Origin: JBKECP01 sp047974765
GTDB lineage: Bacteria > Pseudomonadota > Gammaproteobacteria > Pseudomonadales > Halieaceae
Assembly: GCA_047974765.1 (NCBI GenBank)
Contig: JBKECP010000036.1
Location: 1-64,000 of the forward strand
Direction of reading: 5' to 3'
DNA: 64,000 bases
Shown here one piece after another: positions 24,651 through 32,866 of the stretch. The notes under the pieces were generated by a model that ran no database searches, had not been told where the DNA came from, and saw only the letters and a program-made list of their open reading frames with translations. The first letter of the stretch is position 1; each line of letters opens with the position of its first letter. The translations under genes were made by a program, and so were the position numbers.

Positions 24651-25847
24651 ATGAGCCGTTGCAACGAGCAATCAGGTGATGGCTCACTTGACTCACCTGG
24701 CATTGTCGAACCCTGCGTGGCTCGCTTCGAGGAGCCACTATTGCTGGCCTGTGGCCGCAGTTTTGGTCCCTATGAGCTGGTCTATGAAACCTATGGTGAG
24801 CTCAATGCCCAGCGCAGCAACGCGGTGCTGATCTGCCATGCTCTGAGCGGGCATCATCACGCCGCAGGCTACCACGAAGGTAGCAGCAAACCCGGCTGGT
24901 GGAATGAGTACATCGGTCCCGGCAAGCCCATCGACACCGATCATTTCTTTGTCGTCAGCCTGAATAACCTGGGCGGTTGTCACGGCTCTACCGGCCCCAC
25001 CTCAATCAATCCCGACACCGCCCGTCCCTGGGGGCCGGACTTTCCCCACCTGCGGGTGCGTGACTGGGTGCACAGTCAGGCGCGACTGGCCGATTACCTG
25101 GGCATAAACTGCTGGGCTGCAGTTATTGGTGGCAGCCTGGGCGGCATGCAGGCCATGCGCTGGGCGCTGGAGTACCCCGATCGTCTGCGCCACTGTGTTG
25201 TCATTGCCTCGGCCATGCGCCTGAGTGCCCAGAATATTGCCTTCAACGAGATTGCCCGCCACGCTATTCAGTCAGACCCGGATTTTGCTGATGGCCACTA
25301 TCTGGATAGACAACAGGTGCCCACCCAGGGTTTGGGACTGGCGCGCATGGTCGGCCATATCACCTATTTGTCTGACGATGCCATGGCCGCCAAGTTCGGC
25401 CGCGATTTGCGCTCAGGTACCTTCGAGCAAGGCGGCGAAGACAATGTCGAATTCCAGGTACAAAGCTATCTGCGCTACCAGGGCAGCCAGTTTTCCGGCA
25501 GCTTTGACGCCAACACCTACATCCTGATGACCCACGCCCTGGATATTTTCGATCTAGCCAGGGAATACAACGACGATCCCGTCAGCGCCTTCGAACAGGC
25601 CCACTGCCAGTTCCTGGTGATTTCCTTTTCCACAGACTGGCGCTTTTCACCAGCACGCTCACGGGAGATTGTCGATGCTCTGATTGCCGCCAACCGACCC
25701 GTTACCTATGCCGAGATCGAAGCCAGTGAAGGTCACGATGCCTTTCTGATGCCACTGCCCCGCTATAGGGCGGTATTTGCTGCCTATATGCAGCGCGTGG
25801 TGGCCGAGTCAGCCCCCGAACCGAAAGGAAGTACTGATGCGCCTTGA
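24651..25847 (+). CDS. metX: Homoserine O-acyltransferase (MetX)
   Basis: A 398-residue alpha/beta-hydrolase-fold enzyme activating homoserine for methionine synthesis. The nucleophile is in VIGGSLGGMQAMRWALEYP, the acid in FSTDWRFSP and the histidine in SEGHDAFLMP; SGHHHAAGYH and NNLGGCHGSTGPTSINP are also typical. Gammaproteobacterial MetX next to metW often uses succinyl-CoA, but acyl choice (acetyl or succinyl) cannot be settled here. The ATG at 24651 with AAAAGG upstream is preferred over an in-frame start inside yggT. It overlaps metW by 11 bases. Confidence 0.93.
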   Translation: MSRCNEQSGDGSLDSPGIVEPCVARFEEPLLLACGRSFGPYELVYETYGELNAQRSNAVLICHALSGHHHAAGYHEGSSKPGWWNEYIGPGKPIDTDHFFVVSLNNLGGCHGSTGPTSINPDTARPWGPDFPHLRVRDWVHSQARLADYLGINCWAAVIGGSLGGMQAMRWALEYPDRLRHCVVIASAMRLSAQNIAFNEIARHAIQSDPDFADGHYLDRQQVPTQGLGLARMVGHITYLSDDAMAAKFGRDLRSGTFEQGGEDNVEFQVQSYLRYQGSQFSGSFDANTYILMTHALDIFDLAREYNDDPVSAFEQAHCQFLVISFSTDWRFSPARSREIVDALIAANRPVTYAEIEASEGHDAFLMPLPRYRAVFAAYMQRVVAESAPEPKGSTDAP

Positions 25848-26427
25848 CCTTGCCCGGATGCAGCGCTGGATTACACCCGGCTCACGGGTACTCGATCTCG
25901 GCTGCGGCAATGGTGAATTTTTGCAGCAGTTGCGGGACAACCTGCAAATTGAAGGCATCGGGCTGGAAATTGATGCAGACAAAATCACGGCTGCCATCGC
26001 CCGAGGCCTTAATATTGTCGAACAGAATATGGATGAAGGTCTGCGCAACTTTCCCGATCAGAGTTTTGATACGGTGGTTATGGCCCACGCTCTACAGGCG
26101 GTACACTACCCCGACCGGGTACTGGACGAAATGCTGCGCATCGGCCGCGAAGGCATTGTCACCTTCCCTAACTTCGGCCATTGGCGCTGTCGGCTGCATC
26201 TGTCTACCCGCGGGCGGATGCCTGTATCGAAGTTCATGCCCTACAACTGGTACGATACGCCCAACATTCACTTTTGTACGGTGCAGGATTTTGAGGCGCT
26301 GTGCCAGGCCAAGGGGATTCGCATTGTTGACCGCGAAATGCTCGGTGACGGTCCCGATGGCTCCGGCCTGGCGAGCCTGTGGCCCAATTTCTTCGCCGTA
26401 ACGGCTATTTATCGGATAAGTCACTGA
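25837..26427 (+). CDS. metW: Methionine biosynthesis protein MetW
   Basis: A 196-residue class I methyltransferase-fold protein that pairs with MetX in many proteobacteria and is needed for its activity in some. Motif I is SRVLDLGCGNGEFLQQL, followed by GIGLEIDADKITAAIARGLN, DTVVMAHALQAVHYPDRV and the family's FPNFGHWRCRLHL and YNWYDTPNIHFCTVQDF. The ATG lies inside the metX end (11-base overlap), with AAAGGA upstream, showing coupled translation. Confidence 0.95.
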   Translation: MRLDLARMQRWITPGSRVLDLGCGNGEFLQQLRDNLQIEGIGLEIDADKITAAIARGLNIVEQNMDEGLRNFPDQSFDTVVMAHALQAVHYPDRVLDEMLRIGREGIVTFPNFGHWRCRLHLSTRGRMPVSKFMPYNWYDTPNIHFCTVQDFEALCQAKGIRIVDREMLGDGPDGSGLASLWPNFFAVTAIYRISH

Positions 26428-26428
26428 T

Positions 26429-26875
26429 ATGAAAAAATATTTTAAGTGCTGCCTGTTCAGTCTGGTACTGCTCATCACCGCTTTGCCTGTCAACGCACAG
26501 AGATCAGAGCGCTTTGGTGCCTATGAATTGCACTATAACGTTGTCAACAGCACCTTCCTTTCACCGGAAGTTGCCGCAGCCTACGGCATTGTACGCGCAG
26601 AAGATCAGGCATTTATCAATCTCGCTCTGCGTAAACACGGCGATGATAGCCATGTCACCATTCATCCCATGACGCTCAAAGGCAGTGCCAGTGATCTGAT
26701 GCAGCGCAAACAGATGCTTGAATTTCAGCTTATCGAAGAAGGTGAAGCTATCTACTACATTGCCCCTTTTCACTTCCTTAACAGGGAGTGGCTGGTGTTT
26801 GACATACAGTTTCAACCCGAAGGTTCCGATGAACACCACCAGTTCAAATACAAATACCAGCTATACAAGAATTAA
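26429..26875 (+). CDS. DUF4426 exported protein
   Basis: A 148-residue protein with a signal peptide (KKYFKCCLFSLVLLITALP, cleavage near VNA-QRS) and the DUF4426 pattern: FGAYELHYNVVNSTFLSPEV, AAAYGIVRAEDQAFINLAL and a strand-rich C-terminus (FQPEGSDEHHQFKYKYQ). It begins 1 base after the metW stop and precedes rdgB, a common order in this group. It is periplasmic by prediction and no function is known. Confidence 0.9.
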   Translation: MKKYFKCCLFSLVLLITALPVNAQRSERFGAYELHYNVVNSTFLSPEVAAAYGIVRAEDQAFINLALRKHGDDSHVTIHPMTLKGSASDLMQRKQMLEFQLIEEGEAIYYIAPFHFLNREWLVFDIQFQPEGSDEHHQFKYKYQLYKN

Positions 26876-26878
26876 GTC

Positions 26879-27508
26879 ATGATGGCCCCATCCTCAGATA
26901 TTGTGCTTGCCAGCACGAACGTCGGCAAACTAAAAGAGCTGGCAGGCATTCTTGCGCCACTGGGACTGAATCTGCGCTCACAAGCAGAGTTTCAGCTGCC
27001 AGAGGTGGATGAAAATGGCCTCAGTTTTGTTGAAAATGCCCTGATCAAAGCCCGGGCTGCTGCCGCTTACAGCAAGCTGCCTGCCATTGCCGATGACTCC
27101 GGTCTTGAGGTGGATGCCCTGGCCGGCGCACCAGGTATTCACTCTGCCCGCTACGCCAGTGCCGAAGAAGGTGGGCAAAACGGTCGCACGGCCCGCGATG
27201 CCGCCAATAACCGCAAACTGTTGACTGCGCTGGCAGAACAAGCACCAGCGCAGCGCAGTGCCCGCTTTGTCTGTGTACTGGTTTATCTGCGCCATGCCGA
27301 GGATCCCACACCGCTGATCTGTCAGGGCAGTTGGCATGGCACTATTCTTGAGCAGGAACGTGGCGCTGGCGGTTTTGGTTACGACCCGCTGTTTTATGTA
27401 CCCGAGCAGGACTGTAGTGCAGCGGAGTTGGCGACGGACCTGAAAAACCGGATCAGTCACCGCGCGCGCGCCTGTGCCCTGCTGGCAGAAGCGCTGCGCA
27501 CGCGCTGA
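26879..27508 (+). CDS. rdgB: dITP/XTP pyrophosphatase
   Basis: A 209-residue house-cleaning enzyme hydrolysing non-canonical purine triphosphates (ITP, dITP, XTP) to monophosphates. It has IVLASTNVGKLKELAGIL, ENALIKARAAAAYSKLPAIA, DDSGLEVDALAGAPGIHSAR, GGFGYDPLFYVPE and the final NRISHRARA. Two adjacent Met codons open the frame. It follows the DUF4426 gene directly, and hemW starts 7 bases after its stop. Confidence 0.96.
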   Translation: MMAPSSDIVLASTNVGKLKELAGILAPLGLNLRSQAEFQLPEVDENGLSFVENALIKARAAAAYSKLPAIADDSGLEVDALAGAPGIHSARYASAEEGGQNGRTARDAANNRKLLTALAEQAPAQRSARFVCVLVYLRHAEDPTPLICQGSWHGTILEQERGAGGFGYDPLFYVPEQDCSAAELATDLKNRISHRARACALLAEALRTR

Positions 27509-27515
27509 GCTACCG

Positions 27516-28649
27516 ATGGATCTGCCACCTCTGGGGCTCTACATCCACCTGCCCTGGTGTGAGCGCAAGTGCCCCTATTGCGACTTCAATTCCCACCAAA
27601 ATCCGACCGTACCGGAAGACGACTACGTCGATGCCCTGCTGCGTGACCTCGACAATGAACTGCTCCGTGCGCAGGGACGCGAAGTAGCCACCCTGTTTAT
27701 CGGTGGCGGCACCCCCAGCCTGTTCAGCGCGGCTGCCATTACCCGACTAATGGAGGGCATTGGCAAACGACTGCCACTGGCAACTAATCTGGAAGCCACG
27801 ATGGAGGCCAACCCCGGTAGTGCCGAAGCCAGTCGTTTTGCTGGCTACAGGGCTGCGGGTATTAATCGACTGTCTCTGGGCATCCAGTCTTTCTGTGATC
27901 AAAAACTACAGGCGCTGGGGCGGATACATACCGCCGAACAGGCACACACCGCCATCGCGTTGGTACGTGCGGCAGGTTTTGAGCATTTTAATCTCGATCT
28001 GATGCACGGCTTACCGGGTCAAAGTATGGATGAAGCCTGCGCCGATTTGCTCAACGCCCTCGCCTTTAAACCCCCGCACCTGTCCTGGTATCAACTCACT
28101 ATCGAAGCCAATACAGTATTTTACAAGCGCCCTCCTGTGCTGCCTATTGAAGATACACTGGCCTGTATTCAGGAGACAGGAGAGCAAATACTGGTACAGG
28201 CGGGGCTCAAACAGTATGAAGTATCGGCCTGGTCACAGCCCGATGAAGCATGCCGTCACAATCTCAACTACTGGCAGTTTGGGGATTATCTTGCCATCGG
28301 CGCCGGTGCCCATGGCAAGATCAGCTACCGCAACGGGCGCATTGAACGCTACGCCAAACGGCGTCAGCCCGAGGATTACCTGAAGGCAGAGACGGGCTCC
28401 TTTCAGGCCAGCCAGGGCTGGCTGCAAGAACGGGATCTGCCGGGAGAATACATGATGAACGCCCTGCGACTGCCAGACGGGTGTTCTTTGAGCCATTTTG
28501 AAGCACGCACCGGTCTGAAGCGCAGTGCCATCAGCAACAGTATCGACAGGCTTGTACAGCAAGATCTGCTACAAGCTGACGGTGAACAGCTCAGCTGTAC
28601 CAGCCTTGGCTGGCGCTTTCTCGACACCATACTCGGTGAATTTTTCTAG
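27516..28649 (+). CDS. hemW: HemW (radical SAM heme chaperone)
   Basis: A 377-residue radical SAM protein with the cluster motif CERKCPYCDFNSHQ near the N-terminus, IGGGTPSLFSAAAITRL, MEANPGSAEASRF, GINRLSLGIQSF and LDLMHGLPGQS. It was long annotated as oxygen-independent coproporphyrinogen oxidase; HemW has CxxxCxxC without the extra cysteine of HemN and acts in heme insertion. The ATG at 27516 is chosen because the cluster motif follows about 12 residues later. Its TAG shares 2 bases with the stop of the opposing gene. Confidence 0.94.
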   Translation: MDLPPLGLYIHLPWCERKCPYCDFNSHQNPTVPEDDYVDALLRDLDNELLRAQGREVATLFIGGGTPSLFSAAAITRLMEGIGKRLPLATNLEATMEANPGSAEASRFAGYRAAGINRLSLGIQSFCDQKLQALGRIHTAEQAHTAIALVRAAGFEHFNLDLMHGLPGQSMDEACADLLNALAFKPPHLSWYQLTIEANTVFYKRPPVLPIEDTLACIQETGEQILVQAGLKQYEVSAWSQPDEACRHNLNYWQFGDYLAIGAGAHGKISYRNGRIERYAKRRQPEDYLKAETGSFQASQGWLQERDLPGEYMMNALRLPDGCSLSHFEARTGLKRSAISNSIDRLVQQDLLQADGEQLSCTSLGWRFLDTILGEFF

Positions 28650-28900
28650 CTCTTCTTAATGACGCGATAAACAAACAGCAATACCAGGGCTCCAGCAACT
28701 GCTGTCACAATACTGCCCAGATTGACACCGCTGACATTGCCACCAATACCGGCCATTGAACCCAGATAACCACCCACAAAAGCACCGCCAACGCCAATCA
28801 AAGTGGTTACAATAAAGCCACCGGGATCACGGCCCGGCATAATCCACTTAGCCAGTACACCAGCAATAAAACCCAGAATAATCCACGCCAGAAAACCCAT
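28646..28900 (-). CDS. GlsB/YeaQ/YmgE-family stress membrane protein
   Basis: An 84-residue protein with three membrane helices and the family signature FIAGVLAKWIMPGRDPGGF, GVGGAFVGGYLGSMAGIG and ALVLLFVYRVIKKS. Members (transglycosylase-associated protein family) are stress-induced and small, with no proven activity. It overlaps the convergent hemW stop by 4 bases. Confidence 0.93.
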   Translation of the reverse strand: MGFLAWIILGFIAGVLAKWIMPGRDPGGFIVTTLIGVGGAFVGGYLGSMAGIGGNVSGVNLGSIVTAVAGALVLLFVYRVIKKS

Positions 28901-28961
28901 TATGCCTCCCTGTGAGTATATGTCCTTTGTTGTCTGACAAAGAAAATACTACTGAAATGGT

Positions 28962-29675
28962 TCAGTCGCAACGGTTGAAAACAAGATCCCAGACACTGTG
29001 ACCGAGGCGCTCACCGCGCTGTTCAAATTTAGTTAATGGCCGATAATCAGGACGCACGCAAAACTGTCCTGCCCCGGCGCTGTTATCCAGATCCCGATTA
29101 GCCGAAAGTACCGCCATCATCTGCTCGGCATAGTTTTGCCAATCAGTCGCCAAGTGTAAAATTCCACCGGGTTTAAGTCGAGACACCAACAGGGCCACAA
29201 AATCAGTCTGAATCAGACGGCGCTTATGATGACGTTTTTTGTGCCAGGGATCAGGAAAAAAAATATGTACCGCCGCCAGCGAAGTCACAGGGATACAGTT
29301 TTGTAACACATCCACCGCATCGTGGCAGTAGACCCGGATATTATCGATGTTCTGTGCCGACATGCCGTGCAACAGACGTCCGACACCAGGTTTGTGTACC
29401 TCGATGCCAATAAAGCGCCGCTCCGGTGCAGCTGCGGCCATAGTCAACAGCGACTGGCCCATACCAAAACCAATTTCAAGCACATAATCTGCCGCAGTAT
29501 CCGCCCCAAAGAGCTGATCAAGCACCTCCATCTGACCACTGTAATCGAGCCCCCAGCGTTGCCAGTTGTTGTCAAAGGCGCGTTTCTGGCCATCTGTCAT
29601 GCGTCCGGTACGCAACACATAACTGCGAATGTGCTGTTCCCGTGTCATCACCGGTTTATTATCAGATTCTGTCAT
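28962..29675 (-). CDS. trmB: tRNA (guanine-N7-)-methyltransferase
   Basis: A 237-residue SAM enzyme making m7G46 in tRNA. It shows RSYVLRTGRMTDGQKRA, the SAM motif VLEIGFGMGQSLL, RFIGIEVHKPGVGRLLH and the catalytic VHIFFPDPWHKKRHHKRRL. The ATG at 29675 (MTESDN) is chosen because homologues start shortly before RSYVLR; the longer frame carries a leader that is the antisense of the neighbouring gene. It overlaps the upstream DUF423 gene by 14 bases. Confidence 0.95.
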   Translation of the reverse strand: MTESDNKPVMTREQHIRSYVLRTGRMTDGQKRAFDNNWQRWGLDYSGQMEVLDQLFGADTAADYVLEIGFGMGQSLLTMAAAAPERRFIGIEVHKPGVGRLLHGMSAQNIDNIRVYCHDAVDVLQNCIPVTSLAAVHIFFPDPWHKKRHHKRRLIQTDFVALLVSRLKPGGILHLATDWQNYAEQMMAVLSANRDLDNSAGAGQFCVRPDYRPLTKFEQRGERLGHSVWDLVFNRCD

Positions 29676-30051
29676 CGCACTGTTTCCAGCCTGCCAATGC
29701 CAGACAGAACCAACCGGCAGCAAAGCAAAGTCCACCAAATGGTGTAACGGGTCCCAACCAGCGCGGACCGCCCAGGGCCAGCAGATAAAGGCTGCCACAA
29801 AAAAAGATGATGCCAACGGTAAAGCAGTAAGCACTGACTGTAAGCAGCCTCACAGACTGTACCCGCAAACGCATCGACAATCCGACAGCGATCAGTGCGA
29901 GAGCGTGGAAAAACTGGTATTGCACGGCGGTGTTGTAAATACCAAGAGTATAGCTGTCAAGTCGGATATGCAGGGCATGGGCACCAAAAGCGCCCAGTAA
30001 TACAGCCAGCATACCGGCGATGGCACCAAGAGAAAGAACGTAAGCGGGCAT
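29662..30051 (-). CDS. DUF423 membrane protein
   Basis: A 129-residue, four-helix membrane protein of the DUF423 family (YgdD-like), with the conserved GAFGAHAL in helix 1, NTAVQYQFFHALALIAVG in helix 2, and GSLYLLALGGPRWLGPVTPF and GGLCFAAGW in the second half. No function is known. It lies between rpoH and trmB on the same strand, 39 bases after rpoH. Confidence 0.93.
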   Translation of the reverse strand: MPAYVLSLGAIAGMLAVLLGAFGAHALHIRLDSYTLGIYNTAVQYQFFHALALIAVGLSMRLRVQSVRLLTVSAYCFTVGIIFFCGSLYLLALGGPRWLGPVTPFGGLCFAAGWFCLALAGWKQCDDRI

Positions 30052-30090
30052 AAGATAAACAGGGTCGCAGCATTACACTGCAACCCCTGC

Positions 30091-30945
30091 TCAGGCCGCG
30101 ATAGCCGCCCGCATTTTTTTCATGGCATTTTGCTCAAGCTGACGAATACGCTCGGCGGAAACACCGTATTTGTCAGCCAGTTCGTGCAGGGTGGCCTTGT
30201 TTTCGGCCAGCCAGCGTTGGGCCAGAATATCACGGCTGCGTTCATCAAGCTCGGCCAGTGCAGCATAGAGCTGATCTTCACTGTTTTGCTGCCAGTCGCT
30301 GGACTCAACCACAGCAGCCGGATCTGCTCGCTGATCTTCCAGATAGTACTGAGGCGCGTGCCAGGCCTCGTCATCGTCACTGTCTACCGGTGAATCAAAG
30401 GCCACATCGCGGCTCGACAAACGACCTTCCATGCGCTGTACCTCAGCGATGTCAACGCCCAGGTCTTCAGCCACAGCTTTGGTTTCTTCCGGTGTCAGCC
30501 AGGCCAGAGTCTTTTTGGCACTGCGCAGATTGAAAAACAGCTTGCGCTGGGCCTTGGTGGTGGCCACTTTGACAATACGCCAATTGCGCAAAATATACTC
30601 ATGCATCTCTGCCTTGATCCAGTGAACAGCAAAGGACACCAGACGCACCCCTTTTTCGGGGTTGAAACGACGTACAGCCTTCATCAAACCGACATTGCCT
30701 TCTTGAATCAAATCGGCTTCGGCCAGGCCGTAGCCGGTGTAACTGCGGGCGATATGGACCACAAAGCGCAGATGTGACATTACCAGTTCGCGCGCGGCCT
30801 CGAGGTTCTCGTTGTAGTACAAATCCTCGGCCAATTCCCGCTCCCGCTCTGCACTCAGCAGCGGAATAGTGCCTACGGCCTGAACATAAGCCGCAAGATT
30901 TGCGCCTGGCACCATTTGGTCGACAGGCTGAAGGGTCTTGTTCAT
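30091..30945 (-). CDS. rpoH: Heat-shock sigma factor RpoH (sigma-32)
   Basis: A 284-residue group 3 sigma factor directing transcription of chaperone and protease genes. Region 2 is seen as LVMSHLRFVVHIARSYTGYG and LIQEGNVGLMKAVRRFNP, the RpoH box as TTKAQRKLFFNLRSAKKTLA, and region 4.2 as TLHELADKYGVSAERIRQLE. The ATG at 30945 (MNKTLQ) gives the E. coli length and has GGGAG upstream; the in-frame start at 30990 lies inside the CIRCE element. Control by CIRCE and by a sigma-E-like promoter is indicated upstream. Confidence 0.97.
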   Translation of the reverse strand: MNKTLQPVDQMVPGANLAAYVQAVGTIPLLSAERERELAEDLYYNENLEAARELVMSHLRFVVHIARSYTGYGLAEADLIQEGNVGLMKAVRRFNPEKGVRLVSFAVHWIKAEMHEYILRNWRIVKVATTKAQRKLFFNLRSAKKTLAWLTPEETKAVAEDLGVDIAEVQRMEGRLSSRDVAFDSPVDSDDDEAWHAPQYYLEDQRADPAAVVESSDWQQNSEDQLYAALAELDERSRDILAQRWLAENKATLHELADKYGVSAERIRQLEQNAMKKMRAAIAA

Positions 30946-30974
30946 GTGAGGTTCTCCCGTTGAGAGCGCCGAGT

Positions 30975-31001
30975 TTAGCACTCTTGTCATTAGAGTGCTA
31001 A
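30975..31001. promoter_or_regulatory. CIRCE element (HrcA operator) before rpoH
   Basis: TTAGCACTC, 9 bases (30984-30992) and GAGTGCTAA form the exact CIRCE palindrome bound by HrcA, the heat-shock repressor that normally controls groESL and dnaK. It is 30 bases upstream of the rpoH start codon on the minus strand and overlaps the -10 region of a sigma-E-like promoter. Confidence 0.93.
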
Positions 31002-31016
31002 TACCCGAAAAGTTCC
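30990..31016 (-). promoter_or_regulatory. Possible sigma-E-type promoter of rpoH
   Basis: On the minus strand GGAACTT (31016-31010), a 15-base spacer and TCTAA (30994-30990) resemble the RpoE consensus (GAACTT, 15-16 bases, TCTGA). The -10 lies inside the CIRCE palindrome, so HrcA would cover it. E. coli rpoH has an RpoE promoter too, which supports the reading. It was assigned by eye. Confidence 0.5.
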
Positions 31017-31238
31017 ATCAAACCGATATGTCGACGGCTTTCTCCATCGCCCCTTGTTCTGTCCATTGGCTGTTCAGGCATACTCCAAACCACGCTTCAC
31101 CCTGATATTCATCTATAATCCTAGATTCCGCAGTCGAGCGTTTATTTTCTTCTTGAAAGCCGTATGGATACTGGGCTTCTGGTCTTTGATCACATTCACC
31201 TTGCGGGTGAGCGCACTACGCACCCACTGGTACTGCAC

Positions 31239-32207
31239 TCAGCGCGGTTCAATGGCACCCAGGTGACGCGACACAGCCAACCAGGCACCAGCCAGACCGA
31301 GCAGGCCGCCAAGCAAAACCAGCTGCAGGCTACCAATCAGACCAATACCACTGAGGCGAAAATCGCTGTGATAGGCCTTGGCCAACTGATCAACCGGACC
31401 ACCCAGAAAGAGCAGTGCAATCAGCACGAGTATGACAGCCATAGCGCCACCACCAATGCCATACCACAGCCCTGTATAGAGGAAAGGGCGACGAACAAAG
31501 GCATTGCTGCCGCCAACCAGCTTCACAATCACAATTTCCTCCCGGCGACTTTCAATTGCCAGGCGGATGGTATTGCCAAGTATCAGTACCACACCGATGG
31601 TCAGCGCCACTGCCAGTACCGACACCACCCGCCGACCGAAATCCATTGCTTCATTCAGGCGTTGCACCCAGGCCATGTCCAGCACGACCTTATCCACCCC
31701 TTCAAGCTTTGCCAGAGCACGCTGCAGCTCATCAGGCGCAACCCCATCCGCCGGTGTAACCAGCAACAGATGTGGCAATGGATTCTCACCCAGACTGGCC
31801 AGCACATCGGCAAAACCGGATGATTCTGCAAACTCCTGCAGGGCCGCCTCCCGTGAGACCAGTGACACCAGCACCACGTCACCACGCCGCTCAAGCTCAG
31901 CCTGCAGTGACTGGGCAAGCACTTCATCAGCATCATTTTTCAAAAAAAGAGAGATTTGTGCCGGGCTGTTCCAACTGCCACTGACTGCACGGACATTTTC
32001 CAGACCCACATTCAAAGCAGCCGGTAGCGCCATGGCAATAGCGATAACCAGCCAGGTCAGAATGCTGGCCAGAGGCTGCCTGAGAATACGACTGAGGCTA
32101 TCTGCCGCTGATAGTGAATGATGGTGTCGCCAGGCCCGATAGCGGTCAATAAGGCGGGTGCGGCTGGCACTGGCTCCTTCACGCCGCTGGTTGTTGTCAG
32201 TACTCAT
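31239..32207 (-). CDS. ftsX: Cell-division protein FtsX
   Basis: A 322-residue inner-membrane protein forming the FtsEX complex that triggers septal peptidoglycan hydrolases through EnvC-like partners. It has an N-terminal cytoplasmic tail, a first membrane helix (LASILTWLVIAIAMALPAAL), a periplasmic domain, and three C-terminal helices (VLAVALTIGVVLILGNTIRL, GAMAVILVLIALLFLGG and LQLVLLGGLLGLAGAWLAV). It overlaps ftsE by 4 bases. A 212-base gap holding the rpoH promoter region separates it from rpoH. Confidence 0.95.
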   Translation of the reverse strand: MSTDNNQRREGASASRTRLIDRYRAWRHHHSLSAADSLSRILRQPLASILTWLVIAIAMALPAALNVGLENVRAVSGSWNSPAQISLFLKNDADEVLAQSLQAELERRGDVVLVSLVSREAALQEFAESSGFADVLASLGENPLPHLLLVTPADGVAPDELQRALAKLEGVDKVVLDMAWVQRLNEAMDFGRRVVSVLAVALTIGVVLILGNTIRLAIESRREEIVIVKLVGGSNAFVRRPFLYTGLWYGIGGGAMAVILVLIALLFLGGPVDQLAKAYHSDFRLSGIGLIGSLQLVLLGGLLGLAGAWLAVSRHLGAIEPR

Positions 32208-32866
32208 CCACCACCACCCAGCAAGCGGCCTTCCCTGAGGGTGATAATGCGGTGCTGCAAACGCGAAATCAGTGTCAAATCATGGCTGGCAATCAACACC
32301 GTCACACCCACCCGGTTAAAGGCTTCAAACAGCCCCATAACCTCGGCTGACAACGCTGGATCAAGATTACCGGTAGGTTCATCCGCCAGTAAAATAGTGG
32401 GGCGGCCAACCACGGCCCGGGCAATACCCACCCGTTGTTGCTCACCGCCAGAAAGCGTAACCGGCAGAGCATGTTCGCGCTGCAGCAAACCCACCTTATC
32501 CAGTGCAGCCCGTACACGACGGCCAATTTCACGGTGGTCATAACCGGCTATAATCAGTGGCAGCGCCACATTATCAAAGACTGTGCGATCAAACAGCAGC
32601 TGGTGATTCTGAAAAACCACACCGATATCCCGGCGGTGCCGGGGAATACCCCGGGAAGCTACTTTAGCCAGATCCCGGCCATCGACCAGCACCCGCCCCC
32701 GGGTTGGACGATCCATAAGCATAATCAGGCGCAGCAAAGTACTTTTGCCTGCACCTGAGTGACCCGTCAGAAAAACCAGTTCATTGCGGGCAATATCAAG
32801 ACTGACCTCACGCAGGGCATCATGGCCTTCCTCGTAGCGCTTGCTCACCCGCTCAAACTGGATCAT
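32204..32866 (-). CDS. ftsE: Cell-division ATP-binding protein FtsE
   Basis: A 220-residue ABC ATPase with Walker A FLTGHSGAGKSTLLRLI, Q-loop FQNHQLLFDRTV, signature LSGGEQQRVGIARAV and Walker B ILLADEPTGNLDP. It partners FtsX at the division site. It overlaps both neighbours by 4 bases (ftsY upstream, ftsX downstream), giving the standard ftsY-ftsE-ftsX operon. Confidence 0.97.
   Translation of the reverse strand: MIQFERVSKRYEEGHDALREVSLDIARNELVFLTGHSGAGKSTLLRLIMLMDRPTRGRVLVDGRDLAKVASRGIPRHRRDIGVVFQNHQLLFDRTVFDNVALPLIIAGYDHREIGRRVRAALDKVGLLQREHALPVTLSGGEQQRVGIARAVVGRPTILLADEPTGNLDPALSAEVMGLFEAFNRVGVTVLIASHDLTLISRLQHRIITLREGRLLGGGG

Noticed and set aside
27516..28649. HemN (oxygen-independent coproporphyrinogen oxidase)
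   Set aside because: The protein has only the three-cysteine CxxxCxxC motif, is shorter than HemN and follows rdgB as HemW does.
31164..31823. Long plus-strand open frame (219 codons) opposite ftsX
   Set aside because: It is the antisense shadow of the clearly conserved ftsX gene; composition and absence of family motifs show no coding signal.
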